Notes: generated from the sequence alone by a model not told the origin. DNA of 7,456 nt from Candidatus Bathyarchaeota archaeon (GCA_020346825.1 CP070791.1:124959-132414), one strand, 5' to 3'; positions 1 to 6,214 are shown, counted from the first letter of the stretch. Translations and numbers: made by a program.

Positions 1-2
1 CC

Positions 3-131
3 GCAAAAGAAGCAGTTCGAATGCTAATAAGAGGAAGCCTTCACCGCTCGGTGTATCGATATCTACATAGAAAACGGAGAGAACTCAAGAAAAAGAAGAT
101 GGAACTGTGGGAGACCTCATATAGAGACTAG
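3..131 (+). CDS. C-terminal end of probable KH-domain protein (archaeal Dim2/Pno1-like), partial
   Basis: The third reading frame is open from the window edge to a TAG at 129-131 and gives 42 residues: a helical stretch beginning AKEAVRMLIRGSLHRSVYRY, followed by a very basic tail (HRKRRELKKKK). The pattern 'A.EA..MLI.G..H..VY..L..KRRELK' resembles the C-terminus of the archaeal KH protein related to Dim2/Pno1, which helps mature 16S rRNA. As I recall, that gene is often found near RIO1 kinase and topoisomerase VI genes, so the position just before top6B fits. The KH domains themselves lie outside the window, so the assignment rests on the tail and context only. Another basic RNA-binding protein is possible. 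Confidence 0.55.
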   Translation, partial: AKEAVRMLIRGSLHRSVYRYLHRKRRELKKKKMELWETSYRD

Positions 132-350
132 TTTGAAAGAACGCGTGAAACAGCGTTTCATCCAACAGTTATTTGCAACTTTTTCAAAATTTAAAGCAAC
201 ATTGAAATATTTATCATGTCAAAATAAGAACGAAACTGTCATGTTGCCATGTATCATACAATCTATTTTGGTTATAGTCTCCAATGGAAAACGCTGTCAA
301 GACAATGGAAAAACAGACAAAGCGTTTCGTCGTATCATTGAGTACTACGT

Positions 351-359
351 GGAGGAGGT
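351..359 (+). promoter_or_regulatory. Shine-Dalgarno site of top6B
   Basis: GGAGGAGGT is a near-perfect match to the archaeal ribosome binding site. It leaves 8 bases before the TTG at 368 and 11 before the GTG at 371. This supports a start in that pair of codons and argues against any earlier start. Confidence 0.75.
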
Positions 360-367
360 AACGGGGT

Positions 368-2452
368 TTGGTGACCTTTGAGGAGATAAGTCCTGCAGAT
401 TTTTTCTATCGCAACCGAGACATAGCAGGCTTTACTAATCCAACAAGGGCGATTTTTTCATGTATAAGAGAGCTTGTGGAAAACGCCCTCGATGCCTCAG
501 ACCTATCGAACATTCCTCCAGAAATTTACATTCGACTATCCCGTGAAAACGCAGAGGAAGTGCAGTCAGAACTGGGGGTGGGTGTCTACAAGCTAAGAGT
601 TATGGACAACGGTTCCGGAATTCCAGCACGTCACGTGCCATCAGCGTTCGGGCAGGTTCTGTTCGGTTCAAAGTACAAACTCAAGCAAGCCCGAGGGACT
701 TTTGGACTTGGAGGAACAATGGCCATTCTTTATGGACAGATCACTACCCACAAACCAGTTCAAGTCAGATCAAGTACAGGCACATCCAAGACATACGAGT
801 ATAAATTGGTGATAGACATCCAAAGGAACCGTCCGCTCATTCTGGATCGCAAAATCCATAGAAACAAGGATCGATGGCGCGGGACAATCGTGGAGTTTTC
901 TCTGGAGGGAGATTATTTTCGAGCTATGCCTAAGATTTTGGAGTATTTGAAACAAACAGCACTGGTAACACCCTACGCGGACATCGAATTCGTGGACCCA
1001 AAAGGACGATTATACGTGTTCACCAAAGCCACAACAAAAATGCCGCCTCCACCAAAAGAAACGCTACCACATCCTTATGGAGTGGACGTGGAGACAATTC
1101 AGCGCCTCGTACGCGTGACAGAGTACCGAACCATGCTAGACTTCATGCAAAGACATTTCCATCGAGTCGGTGGAGGCACCGCTGTCAACTTTCTAGAGTT
1201 CGCGGGATTTGTCAGATCAGCAGATCCGAAGAAGTTGAAACATGAAGACATCATCAGACTTTCGCAAACCATGAAGAGGTTCAAAAAGCATTTTGGTGAC
1301 ATGAATATCGAAAAGCTTGAAGGTTTCACAAAGACCACTAGATCCCGAAGCATGTTGGATTTCATGAAAACCCACTTCCAAAAAGTCGACAAGAACGTAG
1401 TTCTCCGACTACTGCTGGCTGTCGGATTCTTGAGAACAAAAGATCCGAGGAAATTAAGGCCCGATGAGATTGTGCGGCTCGTCCGCATGATGAAAAGATT
1501 CAATGGTTTCCTTCCTCCAGATGCAAGTTGTTTATCTCCGTTAGGCGAAGAATTGTTGGAAACTGGGATTTTAAAGGAGCTGAAGCCTGAATTCATCGCT
1601 GTTTCCCAACGTAAACCCTCCACTTATTCAGGCCATCCATTTATTGTAGAAACAGCAATAGCGTACGGCGGAAACATCCCGAAGAAAGATGATATTCTGA
1701 TTTATCGGTTCGCCAACAGGATTCCACTGTTATACGATGAAGCCAGCGACGTGTCGGTAAGGGTTGTTAGATCTATGAAATGGAGAAGATATAAGGTTGC
1801 CCTTGACATGCCTATCGCCATCCTGGTTCATGTATGCAGCACAAAGGTTCCCTACAAAACCGTGGGCAAGGAGTTCATTGCGGATAGACCAGAAGTTAAG
1901 AGTGAAATCCTAAACGGCATCCGCGAAGTAGCTCGTCAACTACAAAAATTCTTGACAAAACGGGAATATGTAAAGAAGAAGACAAGAAGTTTGACAATTT
2001 TTTCAAAGTTTTTGCCTAAGATCGCAAAGTTCTCCACAGAACTTGCTAGAAAGCGAGAATTGCCATACATTACAAAAATACTTGCTGGAATTTTAGAAGA
2101 CTATGGAGAATCCGTAGTTTGGCATCCTTACAAAAAGGTTGGCACTAATATAATTATCAACGCCATCGTACAAACCGTGCAGGCAACAGAAGTTCCAATC
2201 GAGTCGGATTACAGTTCAAAAGATTACATCCGAATTTATGTTCTTTCAAACATCGATCAACAAGACAGAATCGTGCATCGAAGTATTAAGTATGAAGTTG
2301 AAACGATTCAAGATACTCGTTTTGAAAGACAACTCGTATATCGAACAGCAATCTGCAAGAGGGTGATTGAAAATGAGCGTAGTAGACTCGAATGGAAGCC
2401 CGAATCACCTGATACAAAACAGACGTTTCTAGTTACTAACAAGCAATCTTAG
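368..2452 (+). CDS. top6B: DNA topoisomerase VI subunit B with tandem H2TH domains
   Basis: ATPase subunit of the type IIB topoisomerase, which relaxes and decatenates DNA with subunit A. The GHKL ATPase domain covers about residues 1-230: the N box RELVENALDA (34-43, with catalytic Glu38 and Mg-binding Asn at 39 or nearby), DNGSGIP (80-86) and the lid motif RGTFGLGG (109-116). The transducer domain (about 395-540) has GHPFIVE and the conserved CSTKVPYK (490-497), whose Lys493 is the likely switch lysine. Between them the H2TH domain occurs twice (about 236-309 and 310-385). At 694 residues it is much longer than the roughly 530 of the Sulfolobus enzyme; the second H2TH and a C-terminal extension from about 575 account for this. 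The start is TTG 368 by spacing; GTG 371 is equally possible. It abuts top6A. Confidence 0.97.
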   Translation: MVTFEEISPADFFYRNRDIAGFTNPTRAIFSCIRELVENALDASDLSNIPPEIYIRLSRENAEEVQSELGVGVYKLRVMDNGSGIPARHVPSAFGQVLFGSKYKLKQARGTFGLGGTMAILYGQITTHKPVQVRSSTGTSKTYEYKLVIDIQRNRPLILDRKIHRNKDRWRGTIVEFSLEGDYFRAMPKILEYLKQTALVTPYADIEFVDPKGRLYVFTKATTKMPPPPKETLPHPYGVDVETIQRLVRVTEYRTMLDFMQRHFHRVGGGTAVNFLEFAGFVRSADPKKLKHEDIIRLSQTMKRFKKHFGDMNIEKLEGFTKTTRSRSMLDFMKTHFQKVDKNVVLRLLLAVGFLRTKDPRKLRPDEIVRLVRMMKRFNGFLPPDASCLSPLGEELLETGILKELKPEFIAVSQRKPSTYSGHPFIVETAIAYGGNIPKKDDILIYRFANRIPLLYDEASDVSVRVVRSMKWRRYKVALDMPIAILVHVCSTKVPYKTVGKEFIADRPEVKSEILNGIREVARQLQKFLTKREYVKKKTRSLTIFSKFLPKIAKFSTELARKRELPYITKILAGILEDYGESVVWHPYKKVGTNIIINAIVQTVQATEVPIESDYSSKDYIRIYVLSNIDQQDRIVHRSIKYEVETIQDTRFERQLVYRTAICKRVIENERSRLEWKPESPDTKQTFLVTNKQS
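1073..1294 (+). other. H2TH domain copy 1 in Top6B
   Basis: This covers about residues 236-309. It begins at the conserved HPYGVD and includes TMLDFMQRHF (255-264), then VGGGTAVNFLEFAGF and the LKHEDIIRLSQTMKRF helix. It looks like the canonical Top6B H2TH, keeping the Gly-rich turn and the 'TA..FLE.AG' helix. In other type IIB enzymes this domain sits between the ATPase and transducer domains. Confidence 0.8.
1295..1522 (+). other. H2TH domain copy 2 in Top6B
   Basis: This covers about residues 310-385. It aligns with copy 1 without gaps at an offset of 73 residues: SMLDFMKTHF (328-337) against TMLDFMQRHF (255-264), then VGFLRTKDPRKL against AGFVRSADPKKL, then DEIVRL..MMKRF against EDIIRL..TMKRF. 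About 23 of 55 positions are identical by eye. The Gly-rich turn of copy 1 (VGGGTA) is replaced here by VDKNVV, so this copy is more diverged. Confidence 0.8.
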
Positions 2453-3559
2453 GTGGTGAAAGAAAATTTGAAGAATAGTAAGGCTGAAATTTCAGCCAAA
2501 GAGAGAAGGAGAGAAGTTCTGAAAAACTTAAGGAGATTTGGTGGAAAACTCTACAAGCAGATGGAAAAAGGTGAGTTCCCACAGATTAAGATGCCGAGTC
2601 GATCCACCGAAAACATCTTCTACAGCCCAGAACTGCGGCAGTATATTTTAGGTAACAAAACTCAACGCAGGAGCTCTAGAAACATACGACACATCAGACC
2701 GTTCACTCAACTGGTTTGGGCAGGTTACTTTGCCAGAGAACTCACGAAAAACCGGAAGACTTCGACTCTCCGTGACGTATATTACTCTGCCCAAGCCTAC
2801 GACATGTCCTTCAAAGATCAGTCGGAATCCAATAGCATAATCACCGATCTTGAAACTGTCACAGGCTTCTCTCGAGAAGACTTTAAGGTGTTCCCTGAAG
2901 AGCGTTCAGCCGTCTTCGGCGATCTCACAATTGAATACACGGTTCCAGGTTATGAGGGAAAACAGTTAAACTTGATGTCCCACCCCGATGGAGTTATGAT
3001 AGGTCCTGCTCTCACCTCTGCAGAGTTCGTTAGAACCAAAGCAGATAAGGTTATAGCCATCGAGAAGGGGGGTTTGTTCACCAGATTCGTCGAAGAGAGA
3101 GTTCACAGAAAATTCAATGCCCTCCTTGTTCTCACAGCGGGACAAGCACCACGCGCAACCAGACACTTCATTCACAGACTAAACAAAGAACTAGGCCTCC
3201 CGGTTTTCATATTCACAGACGGAGACCCTTGGGGTATGCACATAGCCATGGTTATCATTTCAGGTTCAGCAAACGCAGCTCATCTCAGAGAGTTGACAAC
3301 ACCTGACGCCAAATGGAGCGGTGTTTGGGCTACCGATATTGTGGACTACAAATTGCCCAGCGACCCCTTGACTGAAGTGGATATTAAACGCCTTCATGAG
3401 TTGGAAAAGGATCCACGATATGAAGGAGAACTGTGGCGGAGGGAAACCAAGAAATTTTTGAATATAAAGAAGAAGGCGGAGCAGGAGGCCTTCAGCAGAT
3501 ATGGCCTGACATACATTGTGGACAAGTATTTACCAACAAAACTGAAAGACACGAATTGA
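2453..3559 (+). CDS. top6A: DNA topoisomerase VI subunit A (Spo11-like)
   Basis: DNA-cleaving subunit of topoisomerase VI, homologous to eukaryotic Spo11. The winged-helix (CAP-like) domain contains RDVYYSAQ (107-114). By analogy with Spo11, the second tyrosine of the pair, Tyr111, is the residue that joins DNA covalently. The Toprim domain has Glu204 in AIEKGG and the metal-binding Asp256/Asp258 in FTDGDPWGMH. At 368 residues it is close to the usual family length of about 370-390. GTG 2453 follows the top6B stop with no gap, and GTG 2456 is also possible. However, AGGTGGTGA (2451-2459) looks like a ribosome binding site and stands 8 bases before an in-frame TTG at 2468, so the true N-terminus may be five residues shorter. 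Confidence 0.97.
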   Translation: MVKENLKNSKAEISAKERRREVLKNLRRFGGKLYKQMEKGEFPQIKMPSRSTENIFYSPELRQYILGNKTQRRSSRNIRHIRPFTQLVWAGYFARELTKNRKTSTLRDVYYSAQAYDMSFKDQSESNSIITDLETVTGFSREDFKVFPEERSAVFGDLTIEYTVPGYEGKQLNLMSHPDGVMIGPALTSAEFVRTKADKVIAIEKGGLFTRFVEERVHRKFNALLVLTAGQAPRATRHFIHRLNKELGLPVFIFTDGDPWGMHIAMVIISGSANAAHLRELTTPDAKWSGVWATDIVDYKLPSDPLTEVDIKRLHELEKDPRYEGELWRRETKKFLNIKKKAEQEAFSRYGLTYIVDKYLPTKLKDTN

Positions 3560-3747
3560 GTAGCTTCTTTCGTCAAAATGAACAACCACACTCTGCAATT
3601 TGCAAAACCTCAAACCTTCTAGGACTAAAAATGCGTGTGTGCATGAAACCAATCGGGATCTGCACAAGGAGAGGTATCAATGCCCTGTCTTCCTTAAGAC
3701 CAAGAACGCTTACCTTCTTCTCTTCAATCGTGTCAGACTCTTGATTA

Positions 3748-4005
3748 TTAGGTTTTGTAACAAGTGTAACATTTTTTGTTGTGAACACAGACTACTCCAC
3801 CGCAGTTAGGACATTTCCATCTTTCTTGTTCATTTCTGAGGAATTCTTCGATACCATTTTTTTGAATATACCTAAGATTCTCAATCAAACTCATTCCATA
3901 TTTACTTCCGTAGCGTTTATCAAGTGTTCTTAGAATTTTGCATGGAAATCCTGTACATGCGCGCGCGCCGAAGAGAGATCTTGAAAACATAGTAAAATTG
4001 AACAA
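3748..4005 (-). CDS. DUF3795-like zinc protein, apparently lacking its N-terminal part
   Basis: The 85-residue frame carries a stretch typical of DUF3795-type archaeal proteins as I recall them: FPCKILRTLDKRY, then YGMSLIENLRYIQKNGIEEF, then a zinc knuckle of the form W-K-C-P-N-C with later Cys residues (C-V-H-N-K-K-C-Y-T-C) near the end. Family members normally have a Cys-rich N-terminal half before FPC; here the conserved part begins abruptly after LFGARACTG and an in-frame TAG lies just upstream. The start is TTG 4005 or, more likely, ATG 3990. It is convergent with top6A and divergent from the acetyltransferase. It may be a decayed gene rather than a working one. No function is known to me beyond probable zinc binding. 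Confidence 0.55.
   Translation of the reverse strand: MFNFTMFSRSLFGARACTGFPCKILRTLDKRYGSKYGMSLIENLRYIQKNGIEEFLRNEQERWKCPNCGGVVCVHNKKCYTCYKT
3960..3969 (+). repeat. CGCGCGCGCC motif, copy 1
   Basis: An identical 10-mer recurs at 4080-4089 and 7419-7428, all in the same orientation. Here it is extended upstream into a 17-base purine-pyrimidine alternating run, TGTACATGCGCGCGCGC (3952-3968). It lies at the 5' edge of the recognisable DUF3795 homology. Confidence 0.8.
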
Positions 4006-4079
4006 ATACTAGCTGCGCATCTTGATACCATTTCACTGGGGCACACAGTCTCAAGTATCTAACTTCAAATCCGGTTCGC

Positions 4080-4089
4080 CGCGCGCGCC
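4080..4089 (+). repeat. CGCGCGCGCC motif, copy 2
   Basis: Exactly 120 bases after copy 1. On the minus strand both copies are preceded by similar bases (CTGTTT and CTCTTC before GGCGCGCGC), so the shared stretch is longer than the 10-mer. It sits just upstream of the acetyltransferase promoter. Confidence 0.8.
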
Positions 4090-4102
4090 AAACAGAAGAT
4101 GC

Positions 4103-4113
4103 TTTTTTAAATC
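4103..4113 (+). promoter_or_regulatory. TATA-like box of the acetyltransferase gene
   Basis: TTTTTTAAATC lies about 50 bases before the TTG at 4159. With transcription starting about 25 bases downstream, near 4135-4140, the leader would be short and would contain the GGAG at 4145. A second candidate, CTTTAATAC, follows at 4113-4121. Confidence 0.45.
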
Positions 4114-4158
4114 TTTAATACAACTTGAAATGATGTAATCTGAAGGAGAATTTGCAGA

Positions 4159-4605
4159 TTGGATAATACTACTGTATCAGCTAGAATTAGATCTGCTAAC
4201 GAAAAAGATGTGCAAACTCTGGTGAAGCTAGCAGAAGAGTTCATTCCTGGAGAAGCAGATGACAAGAAACGCATAGTCGTGTTGAATCAAGCGTTGAAGA
4301 ATCCAAACTATGAACTGTTGGTTGCTGAATTAGAGGGAGAAATTGTTGGTTTCATAGATCAATGGGTTATACACGATTTTACTCATGGAGCAACACTGGG
4401 TTATATACATAGCCTCTATGTCAGTTCTAAGCAGAGGAGAAAAGGTATTGCGAGCAAACTCCTTAAGGAAACGATGAAACGTGCTAGAGATAGTAAAGTC
4501 TCAGAGATCCACATCACAACTAGATTTGACAATAAGCCAGCAATCAGCTTGTATAGGAAACATGGTTTAGTACGGGAACATCTGGAACTTGAAAAGGAAT
4601 TCTAG
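4159..4605 (+). CDS. GNAT family N-acetyltransferase
   Basis: A single-domain GNAT enzyme of 148 residues, which would move an acetyl group from acetyl-CoA to an amine. The N-terminus ARIRSANEKDVQTLVKLAEE is the usual first strand and helix of the fold. The acetyl-CoA pyrophosphate loop is clear as QRRKGIA (92-98, fitting Q/RxxGxG/A), preceded by a β4 strand ending in LYVSS and followed by a long helix. The C-terminal motif is SLYRKHGLVREH, with the Tyr common at the active site. TTG 4159 is chosen because GAAGGAGAA (4142-4150) sits about 10 bases upstream and no earlier in-frame start is supported. The family does not reveal the substrate; protein N-termini (RimI-like) or small amines are both possible. 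Confidence 0.9.
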   Translation: MDNTTVSARIRSANEKDVQTLVKLAEEFIPGEADDKKRIVVLNQALKNPNYELLVAELEGEIVGFIDQWVIHDFTHGATLGYIHSLYVSSKQRRKGIASKLLKETMKRARDSKVSEIHITTRFDNKPAISLYRKHGLVREHLELEKEF

Positions 4606-4608
4606 GGT

Positions 4609-4618
4609 GTTTCTTTTT
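4609..4618 (+). terminator. Possible T-rich terminator after the acetyltransferase gene
   Basis: GTTTCTTTTT begins 4 bases after the stop codon. Archaeal RNA polymerase commonly stops at such T tracts without a hairpin. It is followed by a run of eight C (4622-4629). Confidence 0.45.
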
Positions 4619-4770
4619 GATCCCCCCCCATAACTCATCTTGAAAAGGATACGAGAGAATGAATTCTGTTCTTCGTGAGCCAGCCTTGGAATCCGCGATT
4701 AGATTGATGTATGACAGATTAGCCGCTTTCTCAGTGATAAACCTCAGGATTCATTTATGCATGTATACAA

Positions 4771-4779
4771 GTTTATAAG
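4771..4779 (+). promoter_or_regulatory. TATA box of the zinc-ribbon gene
   Basis: GTTTATAAG is a good match to the archaeal TATA element. Transcription would start near 4800, giving a leader of about 55 bases before the ATG at 4856 with a strong ribosome binding site near its end. Confidence 0.55.
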
Positions 4780-4840
4780 CAACTTTGGGGTAAGCACTCC
4801 AGAATTAGTGCTCTGATGATACTAGTTCTTTCAGCGAATA

Positions 4841-4847
4841 GGAGGTG
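4841..4847 (+). promoter_or_regulatory. Shine-Dalgarno site of the zinc-ribbon gene
   Basis: GGAGGTG is followed 8 bases later by ATG 4856. This is the clearest ribosome binding site in the window and makes a very short gene believable. Confidence 0.75.
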
Positions 4848-4855
4848 CAATCCGA

Positions 4856-5008
4856 ATGTCTTACAGAGAACCAAGAGAAATGCATGATGCAGTCTGCGCC
4901 GAATGTGGACAAAAATGTCAAGTTCCTTTCAAACCTGACGGAAGCAGGCCTGTATACTGCCGAGAATGTTATTCTAGACGAAGACCCCCGAGAAGAAGTA
5001 GATATTAG
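4856..5008 (+). CDS. CxxC-x17-CxxC zinc-ribbon protein, 50 residues
   Basis: This short gene reads MSYREPREMHDAVC at its start. It has two Cys pairs, C14-A-E-C17 and C35-R-E-C38, separated by exactly 17 residues, with the conserved core VPFKPDGSRPVYCRECY between and into the second pair. An extra Cys is at position 21. This matches the CxxC-x17-CxxC domain family (TIGR04272, as I recall it). The tail after Cys38 is arginine-rich (SRRRPPRRSRY), suggesting nucleic-acid binding. A TATA box and a strong ribosome binding site precede it and a T7 tract follows, so it is probably a single-gene transcript. Its function is unknown to me; a single zinc-ribbon RNA- or DNA-binding accessory protein is the simplest reading. 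Confidence 0.88.
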   Translation: MSYREPREMHDAVCAECGQKCQVPFKPDGSRPVYCRECYSRRRPPRRSRY

Positions 5009-5056
5009 ACTCACAAGCTAACATCTATTCTCAGTACACAATCTTTCACATATCCA

Positions 5057-5067
5057 TTTTTTTCTTT
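5057..5067 (+). terminator. T-tract terminator after the zinc-ribbon gene
   Basis: A run of seven T (5057-5063) continuing as CTTT lies about 50 bases after the stop codon, in the gap between convergent genes. It fits the archaeal T-tract terminator. Confidence 0.5.
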
Positions 5068-5082
5068 CCATACGTTGCAGCA

Positions 5083-5119
5083 TACATGCATGTAGAGGTG
5101 TGAAGAGAATATCTCTTCA
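5083..5119. repeat. Two palindromes between convergent genes
   Basis: TACATGCATGTA (5083-5094) is a perfect 12-base palindrome. Six bases later TGAAGAGA-ATA-TCTCTTCA (5101-5119) forms an 8-bp stem with a 3-base loop. They lie between the zinc-ribbon gene and the end of the TrpF-like gene. The stem-loop may protect or terminate either transcript; the palindrome could be a protein site. A short A5 run (5131-5135) is the only T tract for the minus strand. Confidence 0.5.
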
Positions 5120-5155
5120 AACGAGTAACCAAAAACCAGTTAGAAGCAAGCATAA

Positions 5156-5830
5156 CTAAAGTTTTGCTACTCTATCCATGAATAAGGAGAGTTTAGCCTC
5201 ATCTAAGATGCCATTTTTCCTAACACCACTACAGACATCGACTGCATAAGGCTCTACTCGCCTAATTGCATCAACTACGTTTTCTGGGTTCAAACCTCCA
5301 GCCAGAATCAACGGTTTGTCAATCGAATCTTTGATTCTCTTGCTGAGATTCCAGTCGTGGATTCTCCCAGTTCCACCTAATTCCTTGATTTCCAGATTTG
5401 GGTTTCCGGAGTCAAGAAGTATAGCATCGACTTGAGGAGCAATCTTAATGGTTTCATCTATTGACTCTTCTCCAACAACATGAATAACTTGGATTATGTC
5501 AATGCCGGGTAAGAATTCGCTTAGTTCACCATAATTACCAGGTTCTAATCGGTCAACTATTTGGATAGCGTTAGTGCCACAGCGTTGATGTTGCTTGACT
5601 ATCGCACTTGCAGTTTTTTGGGATGTCAGGAGAACAGATGTAACATAAGGTGGAACTGTTGAAGCTATTTGACTTATCAATTCTTCAGGGATAACTCCTG
5701 GACCACTCGGCATATCAGCTACAAGACCTAGAGCAGATGCTCCACATCTTATTGCAAGCATAGCTTCATCTACACTAGCTATGCAACAGATTTTTACTCT
5801 AGTTTTCCCATAGCGAGATAATAGGGTCAT
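5156..5830 (-). CDS. TrpF-like (phosphoribosylanthranilate isomerase family) protein, atypical subgroup
   Basis: A 224-residue (βα)8-barrel protein related to TrpF, which isomerises phosphoribosylanthranilate in tryptophan synthesis. The general base Cys15 (VKICC), the likely general acid Asp140 (ILLD) and LGGTGRIHDW (151-160) are present, as are the phosphate-binding loops LAGGLNPENV (176-185) and DVCSGVR (198-204). Several usual TrpF positions differ: KICG is KICC, the substrate-binding SPR segment is replaced by MPSGPGVIPEE (40-50), and DVSSGVE is DVCSGVR. I recall these features as shared by a TrpF-like subgroup in bacteria and archaea. No other trp gene is nearby. ATG 5830 is used; an AGGT lies about 12 bases upstream. 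A true TrpF role is possible but not shown. Confidence 0.85.
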   Translation of the reverse strand: MTLLSRYGKTRVKICCIASVDEAMLAIRCGASALGLVADMPSGPGVIPEELISQIASTVPPYVTSVLLTSQKTASAIVKQHQRCGTNAIQIVDRLEPGNYGELSEFLPGIDIIQVIHVVGEESIDETIKIAPQVDAILLDSGNPNLEIKELGGTGRIHDWNLSKRIKDSIDKPLILAGGLNPENVVDAIRRVEPYAVDVCSGVRKNGILDEAKLSLFMDRVAKL

Positions 5831-5864
5831 TATCCAAGTTACCTAAACAATGATTCATTTTTGT

Positions 5865-5873
5865 GATTATATG
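5865..5873 (-). promoter_or_regulatory. TATA-like box of the TrpF-like gene
   Basis: On the minus strand this reads CATATAATC, about 35-40 bases upstream of ATG 5830. The leader would be roughly 10-15 bases long and would contain the AGGT. Confidence 0.4.
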
Positions 5874-5960
5874 AACCTTTAGCATACGAGAAGGAAGATA
5901 ACATTCTATAAGTTGCGCGTGCGTGCAGAACAAGGTTAATATCCTTCCGGTGGAGCATTA

Positions 5961-5970
5961 ACTTAAAATA
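5961..5970 (+). promoter_or_regulatory. TATA box of the small membrane protein gene
   Basis: ACTTAAAATA resembles a BRE/TATA element. A start about 25 bases on, near 5990, would leave a leader of about 20 bases containing GGAAGGTG (5998-6005) ahead of ATG 6011. This supports ATG 6011 over the TTG at 5996, which would fall almost on the transcript end. Confidence 0.5.
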
Positions 5971-6010
5971 AGCCTAAAGAATGTTAAAGTAAGCTTTGGA
6001 AGGTGCTAAC

Positions 6011-6214
6011 ATGAGCGAGGAGATGCCCATTGGACTATCAATCGCTGAAAAATTCTTCGGACTGTTAGTTATCTTGATAGGAGCACTAACTATCAATTTC
6101 ACTTATAATGATCCTCCAGGGGATTTAGTTGCACCTTTTTCAGGCATTTTCATAGCTGCCGGATTCGTGTTAATAGCAATAGGCGTTTTTTTGGTACTCG
6201 CCAAAACTGAATAG
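6011..6214 (+). CDS. Small two-helix membrane protein, unknown function
   Basis: A 67-residue protein with two predicted membrane helices: about residues 15-32 (FFGLLVILIGALTINFTY) and 43-64, the second beginning FSGIFIAAGF and ending in FLVLA. A short polar loop, NDPPGDLVAP, joins them, and both ends are short and polar, so this is a hairpin in the membrane. ATG 6011 is chosen over TTG 5996 because GGAAGGTG (5998-6005) sits just upstream at proper spacing. It appears to be transcribed alone from the TATA element at 5961. I do not recognise the family. Both helices are rich in Gly and Ala, which would allow helix packing or oligomers, but no catalytic residues are evident. Confidence 0.75.
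   Translation: MSEEMPIGLSIAEKFFGLLVILIGALTINFTYNDPPGDLVAPFSGIFIAAGFVLIAIGVFLVLAKTE

Noticed and set aside
133..381. 82-residue frame between the KH-protein fragment and top6B
   Set aside because: It starts with TTG and no ribosome binding site, has no recognisable motif, and runs over the start of top6B, covering its strong ribosome binding site. The region is better read as the top6B leader.
1099..1623. 174-residue minus-strand frame inside top6B
   Set aside because: It lies wholly opposite a clearly coding, conserved region and its translation resembles no family; it is an antisense shadow of the H2TH repeat.
3433..3809. Plus- and minus-strand frames across the end of top6A and the following gap
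   Set aside because: They overlap top6A or the DUF3795-like gene in other frames, lack ribosome binding sites and show low-complexity or unrelated sequence. I see no convincing gene in 3560-3747.
4050..4090. tRNA-like 3' end (TTCAAATCCGG ... CGCGCCA) upstream of the acetyltransferase gene
   Set aside because: No matching T stem, D arm or anticodon arm could be built upstream; the resemblance comes from a TTCAAATC string near the CG motif.
4622..4629. Run of eight C after the acetyltransferase gene
   Set aside because: Unusual in this composition but outside genes and without any structure; it may simply be a homopolymer, or a length error in assembly.
4660..4776. 38-residue frame beginning MNSVLREPALESAIRL
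   Set aside because: No clear ribosome binding site, and it runs into the TATA box of the zinc-ribbon gene. Most likely chance.
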